Source of the DNA: Serratia liquefaciens ATCC 27592
GTDB taxonomy: Bacteria > Pseudomonadota > Gammaproteobacteria > Enterobacterales > Enterobacteriaceae
Length of the DNA stretch: 64,000 nt
Direction of reading: 5' to 3'
NCBI RefSeq assembly: GCF_000422085.1
Contig: NC_021741.1
Location: forward strand, 1,240,001-1,304,000
Part shown: one piece after another, positions 57,640-64,000 of the stretch
How positions within the stretch are numbered: position 1 is the first letter of the stretch
How the letters are laid out: every line of letters starts with the position of its first letter
Translations under genes and position numbers: made by a program
The notes under the pieces: model-generated
Told to the model about the DNA's origin: nothing
The model's database searches: none
The model's input: only the letters and a program-made list of their open reading frames with translations

Positions 57640-58575
57640 ATGCGCGTATTATTGGCTCCGATGGAGGGCGTTCTCGATTCTTTGGTGCGTGAGTTACTCA
57701 CCGAAGTGAACGACTACGACCTGTGCATCACCGAATTTCTGCGCGTGGTCGATCAGCTGTTACCCGCCAAATCTTTCTATCGCCTGTGCCCCGAACTGCA
57801 TCATGCCAGCCGCACGCCGTCCGGCACCCTGGTGCGCATCCAATTGCTGGGCCAATATCCGCAGTGGCTGGCGGAAAACGCCGCCCGTGCGGTTGAACTC
57901 GGGTCCTATGGCGTCGATCTCAACTGCGGCTGCCCGTCCAAGCTGGTCAACGGCAGCGGCGGTGGCGCGACGCTGCTGAAAGATCCGGAGCTGATTTATC
58001 AGGGGGCCAAAGCGATGCGTGCGGCGGTGCCGGATCATTTGCCGGTCACGGTAAAAGTTCGGTTAGGTTGGGACAGCGACAGCCGCAGTTTTGAAATCGC
58101 CGACGCGGTGCAACAGGCGGGTGCCACCGAACTGGCGGTGCATGGCCGCACCAAAGAGGACGGCTACAAGGCCGAGCGCATTAACTGGGCGGCGATTGGC
58201 GAGATCCGCAAGCGGCTGACCATACCGGTGATCGCCAACGGTGAAATCTGGGACTGGCAAAGCGCACAAGATTGCCTGCAAACCACCGGCTGTGATGCGG
58301 TGATGCTGGGGCGCGGCGCGCTTAACGTGCCGAACCTGAGCCGGGTGGTGAAGTATAACGAACCGCGCATGCCCTGGCCGCAGGTGGTGCAGCTGCTGCA
58401 AAAATATGTTCATCTGGAAAAGCAGGGCGATACTGGCCTTTATCACGTGGCGCGCATCAAGCAGTGGCTGGGTTATTTGCGTAAGGAATATGACGAGGCG
58501 ACCGAGCTATTCGGCGAAGTGCGAACCTTGAATAATTCAAAAGATATCGCCCGGGTAATTTGCCGCTCGGAATAA
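57640..58575 (+). CDS. dusC: tRNA-dihydrouridine(16) synthase
   Basis: FMN enzyme reducing U16 of tRNAs. The ATG at 57640, behind GGGGTAATC, gives 311 residues starting [20 protein letters not shown]; a 19-codon upstream extension crosses a hairpin. Dus motifs: [19 protein letters not shown] (catalytic Cys in NCGCPS), [22 protein letters not shown], and [10 protein letters not shown]. The length and the C-terminal half suit DusC rather than DusA or DusB. Confidence 0.92.
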   Translation: MRVLLAPMEGVLDSLVRELLTEVNDYDLCITEFLRVVDQLLPAKSFYRLCPELHHASRTPSGTLVRIQLLGQYPQWLAENAARAVELGSYGVDLNCGCPSKLVNGSGGGATLLKDPELIYQGAKAMRAAVPDHLPVTVKVRLGWDSDSRSFEIADAVQQAGATELAVHGRTKEDGYKAERINWAAIGEIRKRLTIPVIANGEIWDWQSAQDCLQTTGCDAVMLGRGALNVPNLSRVVKYNEPRMPWPQVVQLLQKYVHLEKQGDTGLYHVARIKQWLGYLRKEYDEATELFGEVRTLNNSKDIARVICRSE

Positions 58576-58579
58576 TAAA

Positions 58580-58598
58580 AACCCGCCTAAAGCGGGTT
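58580..58598 (-). terminator. terminator of the 88-residue gene
   Basis: AACCCGC, loop, GCGGGTT; on the minus strand followed by TTTTATTATT. It also lies just after dusC on the plus strand, without a T tail there. Confidence 0.8.
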
Positions 58599-58615
58599 AG
58601 CGTAAATTCGTATTA

Positions 58616-58882
58616 TCAGGACTCACTGTCGAGACGATTTATTTCTATCTCGATATCCTGAATGGTTTTTTCCAACCCTTCAAGGCAGGCACCCTGTTTA
58701 TTCAGCAGGTCGCCAATCGCCCCAGCGAATTCCTTATGTTTATATTCGCCTTGGTCGAAAGCCAGCCATTGCGCAGACAGCGTCTCGGTATTGGATTGTG
58801 CATAGTGTCTCATTTCCTTCAGCTGAGAAACCACATCACGTAAATTATCAATCTGCGTTTTGCTGTTTTCATTGTCACTCAT
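58616..58882 (-). CDS. small acidic coiled-coil protein, unknown
   Basis: An 88-residue product I do not recognise. It is acidic and helical, with heptad-like patterns at about 10-30 (IDNLRDVVSQLKEMRHYAQ) and 66-86 (CLEGLEKTIQDIEIEINRL), no signal peptide and no membrane span. AAGGAGCT precedes the ATG, and a proper terminator follows, which supports it as a real gene. AT-rich DNA lies upstream. A role in protein-protein contact is possible, nothing more can be said. Confidence 0.65.
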   Translation of the reverse strand: MSDNENSKTQIDNLRDVVSQLKEMRHYAQSNTETLSAQWLAFDQGEYKHKEFAGAIGDLLNKQGACLEGLEKTIQDIEIEINRLDSES

Positions 58883-59267
58883 GCATAGCTCCTTGGGGTA
58901 CGTCGTTTAAATAATTGCGACTGCCAGATAAAGACTACCCTATCTGGAAAAATATATCAGTGCTATGAGCTGCCATGACTGATTATCGTGGGCTATATAT
59001 CGTTAAAATTGCTTTATAAACAAAATAATATGCCAATTGTAAAATTTTATAAATTATCATTATTAAATCGTTTTTATGGGTGTTAATTAAATTGTCAATA
59101 GTCTGTGTCTTATATTTTGAAGGCGGAAGGAAAACGTAAATATTTAATTTTCGTAGCGGTATAAAATAGAGGGAATATTCCCTCTTGAAAGGGGCGTTAT
59201 TTCCCTGTTGGCGGCTTAGCCCTTTTTATACTGCGCCACCGGGCCATGCCATAGCTAATTCAGAGCG
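58883..59267. other. AT-rich intergenic region
   Basis: 385 bp, strongly AT-rich between 58930 and 59160, without a credible gene. AGAGGGAATATTCCCTCT at 59168-59185 is a perfect palindrome followed on the minus strand by ATTTTAT, a possible terminator for the N-acetyltransferase gene. The promoter of the 88-residue gene should lie at the left side. Confidence 0.5.
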
Positions 59268-60068
59268 TCAGTTGTCCAGATCGATACCAAAATAGCGCAT
59301 CAGCGCTTCACGGCGCTCCTGTTCCGAATGCAACGTCGACTCCCGACGGTGGTGATCTTCGGTGATAATCAGCTTGTTCTCACTGATCGTCACGCGGCCA
59401 TTTTCTGTGGCGTGGGAACACACCAGTTTTTGGGTGAAGTGCGACTGCGGTGAAGTGCTGTGGTATTCACACATGTCGGCAAACTCGTTGAGCTCGCGTT
59501 TTTGCAGGGTAAAGCGGTACAGGGTTTTGGCATGCGAACGGTTGTCGCCATTGCGGCGTTCCAGATAGTAGATTTCGCCTTCCTGTTCCAGATGGAAAGT
59601 GCCACTGGTTTGCGGCTGTTGTTCGGTGGTGGTTATCTTTAAGGGCGTCAGGAAGGAATCACCAAACCCCACGTCCACCAGATACGGCTGATCCAGCGCT
59701 ACCATCAGCGCCATATGATCGAAGGGCGCGCCGAAGCTGCCGTCGCGGGCGCGGATCTCGCCGGAAATAAAATTCACCTTGAAACCGATGTCTTTCAGCA
59801 GCAGGGCGAACAGCCGGTTCAACTCATAGCAAAAACCGCCACGGTTGCGTTCGACAATTTTATTGAACAGCGCCTGTTCTTCCAGATGAATGCCCTGATG
59901 GTAAATAATGCTCAGGTTCTCAAAGGGCACGCTCAGCATATGGCAGCGGTGTAATTGCTGCAGCGTCAGGAGGTCTGGTTGGGGGATGCCCGCGAATCCA
60001 ATATGTTGCAGGTAGCGTTGTCTATCCACGGTGTGTCTCGCAGCAAAAAATTTGATTATATCTTTCAT
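59268..60068 (-). CDS. arylamine N-acetyltransferase (NAT/NhoA family)
   Basis: Transfers acetyl from acetyl-CoA to arylamines or hydroxyarylamines. The triad is intact: Cys in RNRGGFCYELNRLF, His in APFDHMALMV, Asp in YLVDVGFGDSFL. The ATG at 60068 gives 266 residues; a GTG 13 codons in (HTV) would give MDRQRYLQHIGF and is a fair alternative. The ATG and its GCTTGAAGT leader belong to the end of an ERIC element, so that element supplies the start of this gene. Monocistronic. Confidence 0.88.
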   Translation of the reverse strand: MKDIIKFFAARHTVDRQRYLQHIGFAGIPQPDLLTLQQLHRCHMLSVPFENLSIIYHQGIHLEEQALFNKIVERNRGGFCYELNRLFALLLKDIGFKVNFISGEIRARDGSFGAPFDHMALMVALDQPYLVDVGFGDSFLTPLKITTTEQQPQTSGTFHLEQEGEIYYLERRNGDNRSHAKTLYRFTLQKRELNEFADMCEYHSTSPQSHFTQKLVCSHATENGRVTISENKLIITEDHHRRESTLHSEQERREALMRYFGIDLDN

Positions 60069-60187
60069 ACTTCAAGCTGCCTCTTTGTTGACTTCCTGCG
60101 CTTACCCAGTCACGTACTGTTTGTACGCTCCCGGGGATGCGCTTAGTTGTCGCCGCGATGCAACTCGAATTATTTTGGATATATAAA
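60055..60187. repeat. ERIC element 4 (N-acetyltransferase start)
   Basis: About 130 bp with the ends ATACTTCAAGCTGC and CAACTCGAATTATTTTGGAT, and the centre TACCCAGTCACGTACTG / GTACGCTCCCGGGGATGCGC. It overlaps the first codons of the N-acetyltransferase gene. Confidence 0.88.
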
Positions 60188-60229
60188 ATAGATGGATTTT
60201 TCGCACCTGTGGGAGCAATAAGTGCTGCG

Positions 60230-61168
60230 TCAGAACGCCGGGGGTTTACCGGCCGCCTGTAGCAGCAAATTCACCCAGCGGCGGGTGGTGGTGCTAACGA
60301 ACGCGCTGTCCGCCCAGCACAGGCGATATTGATAGGCTGCGGGCAGTTGTTGGTTTTCGCCAAACACCCGAACCAGCTTGCCGGCAGCCAGGGCGTCCTG
60401 AGCGACCGCCAGGCTACCGAGTACCACGCCGTTGCCGTCGATGGCTTCTTGCAGCGCATGCCCGACGCTGTTAAAGGTGATTATACCGCGTGGCGCGGTG
60501 GTGCCTTCGCCAAAGGCGGCAAACCAGTCCTGCCAACCGGCAACGCCGAGCTTATGCCCGTCTTTCCACGGCGAATGGATCAGCTGCAACGATGCCAAGT
60601 CAGCGGCGGTGATCGGCGCTGAATGGGCGGCGAGAAAGCTTGGGCTTGCCAGCGGGGCGAAGGCATCGGCGAGGAGTTCGTGCGAGTGTGGCGGCGGGTT
60701 GTCAGTGGGGCTATAGCGGATAGCAATGTCGGCTTCACCACTGGCCAGATCGCGTAAGCTTTCGTTGGCATCCAACACCAGAGAAACATCAGGATCGGCA
60801 CGGCGTAACGCCGGCAAACGTGCCGCCAGCCAATGGCTGGCGATCCCCAGGGTACAGGTCAGTTTCAGCGTTTGCTGTTGCTCTGGCCGGGCGCGGTCAC
60901 TGGCTTTTTGCAGCAGCGTCAGCGCGTGGGTGACATCAATCGCCAGCCTTTTTCCGGTCTCGTTAAGCGCTACCGCATTGCCCTTGCGGTGAAACAGTTC
61001 CACCCCCAGCTCGTTCTCCAGATGACGTATCTGGCGGCTGACCGCACCCAGCGTCACGTTCAACTCTTCCGCCGCTTCGGTAAAACTGGCGCAGCGGGAA
61101 GCAACCTCGAAGGTATGCAAGGCTTTCAGCGACGGCAGGCGAGGTTGAGCGTTCAGCTTGAGTTTCAT
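60230..61168 (-). CDS. LysR-family regulator, GcvA-like
   Basis: 312 residues. N-terminal winged helix (about 10-70: LKALHTFEVASRCASFTEAAEELNVT, in part SFTEAAEELNVTLGAVSRQI) of the GcvA/AmpR branch, followed by the effector domain. Divergent from the EamA transporter gene with 81 bp between, which suggests it controls that gene as LysR regulators usually do. Effector unknown. Confidence 0.9.
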   Translation of the reverse strand: MKLKLNAQPRLPSLKALHTFEVASRCASFTEAAEELNVTLGAVSRQIRHLENELGVELFHRKGNAVALNETGKRLAIDVTHALTLLQKASDRARPEQQQTLKLTCTLGIASHWLAARLPALRRADPDVSLVLDANESLRDLASGEADIAIRYSPTDNPPPHSHELLADAFAPLASPSFLAAHSAPITAADLASLQLIHSPWKDGHKLGVAGWQDWFAAFGEGTTAPRGIITFNSVGHALQEAIDGNGVVLGSLAVAQDALAAGKLVRVFGENQQLPAAYQYRLCWADSAFVSTTTRRWVNLLLQAAGKPPAF

Positions 61169-61249
61169 TCAACCATATTGCCAATCTATCGATGTTCCAC
61201 AAGCGATTTTTTGCTTACTTTTGGGGCAACAATCGGACGGGAGTATCGC

Positions 61250-62104
61250 GTGGACGTAATGATGGGGCTGGCCGCCGCGCTGTGCTGGGGCAGCACGGAT
61301 TTTTTGATTGGCATTAACGCCCGAGCGGTGGGGGTGCGCAGAGCGGTATTTTTCTCGCAGGCGATTGGCTTTGTGATTTTTAGCGCGTGGTTATGGGCCA
61401 CTTCGGCCCCTTGGTTAGAAGCTTCAGCTTCCATTTGGGGGCTGGCGCTGCTGGCCGCGAGCCTGACGGTGGGGGGAACGCTTGCGCTGTCGCAGGCCTT
61501 CGCTATCGGCAAGGCGGCGATGGTGGCGCCGCTGGTCACCAGCTACGGTGCGGTCACTACGCTGTTATCGTGGATCAGCGGTGAACGGCTGGGAGCTTTG
61601 ACCCTGGTAGGGCTGGCGGTGTGTCTGCTGGGCGTCATGTTGACTGCCGTGAGCCCGGGGCGTCAGCCGGGCAGATCGCGCTCGACTTTGCCCGCAGTGA
61701 CCTTTGCGCTGATCGCCGCCTTTTGTTATGGCACCGGTTTCTGGTTACAAGGGAAATACACGCTGCCGGTGCTGGGGCCGAGCCTTAGCCTGTGGCTTGG
61801 TTATACGGTGGGGCTGACGGCTGTGCTAGCGCTGAATACTGACCGACGCGCTTTGGTAAGCCGACCTAACTGGCGACAAGGAGGACTGCTGTTGCTGGCC
61901 AGCCTGCTGAGTCTGGCGGGCTTTAGCGCATTTGCCATGGGGGCCGGTAGCGGATCGCTGGCGATTGTGACGGTGCTGAGCACCCTGTCTGGCGGCATTG
62001 CCGCATTGCTCGGCGCGCTGTTACTGCGCGAGCGGCTATCTTCCTTGCAGTGGCTTGGGGTATTGACGGTATTGGCGGGTGCCCTGGTGCTGCATATGAA
62101 GTGA
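61250..62104 (+). CDS. EamA/DMT-family transporter
   Basis: Inner-membrane permease of about ten spans in two EamA halves, exporting or importing a small metabolite. The GTG at 61250, with GGGAG six bases before it, gives 284 residues; the frame is open far upstream but that part runs through the LysR gene. Half 1 begins MMGLAAALCWGSTDFLIG; half 2 begins VTFALIAAFCYGTGFWLQGK. Ends LVLHMK. Likely under the divergent LysR regulator. Confidence 0.87.
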   Translation: MDVMMGLAAALCWGSTDFLIGINARAVGVRRAVFFSQAIGFVIFSAWLWATSAPWLEASASIWGLALLAASLTVGGTLALSQAFAIGKAAMVAPLVTSYGAVTTLLSWISGERLGALTLVGLAVCLLGVMLTAVSPGRQPGRSRSTLPAVTFALIAAFCYGTGFWLQGKYTLPVLGPSLSLWLGYTVGLTAVLALNTDRRALVSRPNWRQGGLLLLASLLSLAGFSAFAMGAGSGSLAIVTVLSTLSGGIAALLGALLLRERLSSLQWLGVLTVLAGALVLHMK

Positions 62105-62215
62105 CCTAACCCATAACCAGCAGCGTTTTAATTTGGGCCGTTGTTTGCATTGATGATCTGAGCGGGCGATATTCATTCCTACCCTGAATTTCGCCCGGTT
62201 TTACTGCGTGGCCTG

Positions 62216-63265
62216 CTATTTTTCGCAAAAACGCGTGGGTCGATAACGCTCGGGGATTTCCCGGTTTTTACCGTCGATCAGTTCTTCACTGACCCACCTT
62301 CCAACCGTGGCGGCGCAGGTTACCGCCGGATGCATCACGGCCACATAAAGCCCAGTAACCTCACCGATAAACCCCATGACGGGGCATTTGTCCTCGGGTA
62401 CGGGCCGTTGTCCCACCGATTGGCTGAGCAGGCGTGCGGATCCTGTCCCTTTCAACCTTTTGGCTATTGCCGCCAAGGTGTCGGAAGCCATCTCATCAGC
62501 ACCACCAACGGCCGGATAATCTTCAGCGGCCAGGATATCGCCGTTGCGGGCATGGCGAACTTCTATATCATCCCCTGAAATGAGGGTATTGATGACGTGG
62601 TCCTGCGTGCTGTAGCGCAGCAAAATTGCCGGCGAAGCTTTAATCGGAAGTGAGATGCCAATGGCGTTTAGCAAAGGGGAAATACCCGTTCCGCAGGCCA
62701 GCACGACACAATCTGCGTTGAACGTTCCCTGCAGGGTGTCAACGCCGGTAATGGCATCGCCTTCTCTGACGAGTCCGATGACCGGCGTCTGGGTTTTTAA
62801 TACAGCGCCGAGGCTGCAAGCCCTATCCAGCAAGGCGTGGGTGGCGTCGATAGGGTCAACGGCGCCATCCTGTTTTGCATAATAAGCCTGTGGAGGCGGA
62901 TTATTCATCGCGGGTTCAAGCTGGGAGATCACGGATTGCTCAAGCATTTTTTCATGGGCCTGAGCCGCCAATGAATCGCTGTCGTAACTCAGTGCGCCGG
63001 CCCAATGCAGCCAAAGCTCCGGCACTTCTTTCTCCAGCCGATGCCAGTCGGCCACGGACGTACGGCGGAGCAGGACATCGGGCGCATCATCACTCACCGT
63101 GCTGTGGATCCAGCCGAAAGAGCTGCCGGTGGCACCTGATGCCGGGTGGTGTTGGTCAATGACGGTGACCTTCACACCACGGCGAGCCAAATGATAAGCG
63201 ATGATCGCGCCGATAATGCCTGCGCCCACAATAAGAATATGCCTGTCAGAGAGATCCATACCCAC
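62216..63265 (-). CDS. FAD-dependent oxidoreductase, DAO family
   Basis: D-amino-acid-oxidase/glycine-oxidase type flavoprotein, 349 residues. FAD-binding motif ILIVGAGIIGAIIAYHLARR (about 9-28) with the ribose-binding acid in VTVIDQHH; ASGATGSSFGWIH is the family's second motif; C-terminal FIGEVTGLYVAVMHPAVTCA (about 305-324) binds flavin. Substrate unknown, probably an amino acid or derivative. Stands alone. Confidence 0.87.
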   Translation of the reverse strand: MGMDLSDRHILIVGAGIIGAIIAYHLARRGVKVTVIDQHHPASGATGSSFGWIHSTVSDDAPDVLLRRTSVADWHRLEKEVPELWLHWAGALSYDSDSLAAQAHEKMLEQSVISQLEPAMNNPPPQAYYAKQDGAVDPIDATHALLDRACSLGAVLKTQTPVIGLVREGDAITGVDTLQGTFNADCVVLACGTGISPLLNAIGISLPIKASPAILLRYSTQDHVINTLISGDDIEVRHARNGDILAAEDYPAVGGADEMASDTLAAIAKRLKGTGSARLLSQSVGQRPVPEDKCPVMGFIGEVTGLYVAVMHPAVTCAATVGRWVSEELIDGKNREIPERYRPTRFCEK

Positions 63266-63356
63266 GTTCTACCTCGCATGTACTGGGCACAAACTATCCC
63301 ATAAATTAACGGTTTCATGCAGATAAATGTGCTTTGCTCCCCGAAGCCTACCAACC

Positions 63357-64000
63357 TCAACCGGCGTGCTGAGTGCGTCTGATATAGGTCCAGGGGTTCA
63401 GCGAACGCAGATGCATTTGCAATACCGCGCCACGGCGGAAGAAGTAGTTAAGCAGGGTCAGTGACAACAGCTCTGTCAGCAGGGTGCTATAAGCGGCGCC
63501 CATCATGCCGTACTGGCGGATCAGAAAGTACGACAGCGGGATGTTGATGATAAACACCAGAAACATCTTCTTCGACAGGAAGCCATAGCCGGAGAAGAGC
63601 ACAATGTATTTGTAGGCTACGGTGCCCAACGCGGAAAGCAGCGTTGAAACCGCCAAGACGCCCATCGCCGGATAGGCTGCCAAATATTGCTCCCCGTACA
63701 GCAACACAATGACCGGTTTGCCAAGCAAAACGATACCGGCCACGATGGCGGCGGCGATGGCCAGCACCAGCCCATTCAGTTTGGCGGCGGTGCGCATTGC
63801 GTCATCGCGGTGATAGGCAAAGATTTTGGCGAAAAACGAGGTGATCACCGCATCGGTAACAAACATCCAGGCGGTTGCCAGGGTGATGGCAACCGAGTAA
63901 ATGCCCAGCGCTTGCGCCGAGACGAACCACATCAGGAACAGCTGCGCCAGCCGGGTATAAATGGCAATGGAGACATTGGATACTGCCAGTGGCAGGCCGC
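63357..64000 (-). CDS. oligosaccharide flippase family protein, 5' end outside window
   Basis: Polytopic membrane protein of the Wzx/MATE-like flippase superfamily; the C-terminal 214 residues are present and the frame is open to the window edge (GLPLAVSNVSIAIYTRLAQL precedes the first internal Met). About six spans are seen. It ends NPWTYIRRTQHAG. Probably part of a surface polysaccharide locus continuing beyond 64000. Confidence 0.82.
   Translation of the reverse strand, partial: GLPLAVSNVSIAIYTRLAQLFLMWFVSAQALGIYSVAITLATAWMFVTDAVITSFFAKIFAYHRDDAMRTAAKLNGLVLAIAAAIVAGIVLLGKPVIVLLYGEQYLAAYPAMGVLAVSTLLSALGTVAYKYIVLFSGYGFLSKKMFLVFIINIPLSYFLIRQYGMMGAAYSTLLTELLSLTLLNYFFRRGAVLQMHLRSLNPWTYIRRTQHAG

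Noticed and set aside
60833..61249. N-terminal extension of the EamA transporter
   Set aside because: It runs antisense through the LysR gene; the GTG at 61250 has a good ribosome-binding site and begins the first membrane segment.

Overview
The window is a chromosomal segment of an enterobacterium, most likely a Serratia species (inference from protein similarity as I recall it, GC-rich coding DNA and ERIC repeats; I could not run a search). The backbone order nadA-pnuC-zitB, aroG, gpmA, galMKT, modF-modE, acrZ-modABC, ybhA, pgl, ybhB, bioA/bioBFCD, uvrB, ybhK, moaABCDE, ybhL, ybhRSFG-cecR/rhlE follows the Escherichia coli order. Blocks absent from E. coli are set into it.

Layout. 1-2.7 kb: NAD salvage (nadA end, pnuC) and the zinc exporter zitB. 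2.6-6.5 kb: a BvgS/EvgS-like two-component system whose sensor is broken by a frameshift in a CG repeat; it runs directly into zitB. 6.5-10.5 kb: aroG, a DUF898 membrane protein in AT-rich DNA, gpmA with a Fur-like box, psiF. 10.7-14.2 kb: galTKM, with an E. coli-type gal promoter and GalR operators but no galE. 14.2-18.3 kb: a CPBP protease, a Cys-less isochorismatase-like protein, modF and modE. 18.4-24.2 kb: a five-gene TonB receptor / binding protein / methyltransferase / permease / ATPase operon behind a Zur-like box. 24.4-27.4 kb: acrZ (49 codons), an ERIC repeat, a ModE operator and modABC. 27.4-30.5 kb: ybhA, pgl, ybhB and a YkvA-type gene. 30.5-35.5 kb: the biotin genes with a central BirA operator. 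35.5-37.5 kb: an orphan urtE-like ATPase and a 1.27-kb non-coding region ending in LexA and DnaA sites before uvrB. 37.5-44.9 kb: uvrB, a VF530 protein, ybhK, then moaABCDE behind a ModE site and a molybdenum-cofactor RNA motif, then ybhL. 45-52.5 kb: the ybhRSFG efflux system, cecR and rhlE. 52.5-57.6 kb: an accessory EmrAB-like pump divergent from an IclR regulator, UspA protein and hydroxyacid dehydrogenase. 57.6-64 kb: dusC, a small coiled-coil gene, an arylamine N-acetyltransferase whose start lies in an ERIC element, a LysR/EamA pair, a FAD oxidoreductase and the end of a flippase gene.

How the parts work together. Metal handling is a theme: ModE sites of identical geometry sit before modA and moaA, linking molybdate import to cofactor synthesis; zitB exports zinc; the operon inserted between modE and acrZ carries a Zur-like box and looks like a zinc-starvation metallophore importer. 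That operon is the strongest candidate for a little-described system. The gal promoter without galE, the phase-variation-like break in the sensor kinase, the orphan UrtE with a degenerate ABC signature, and the ERIC-derived start codon are the other points worth a second look.
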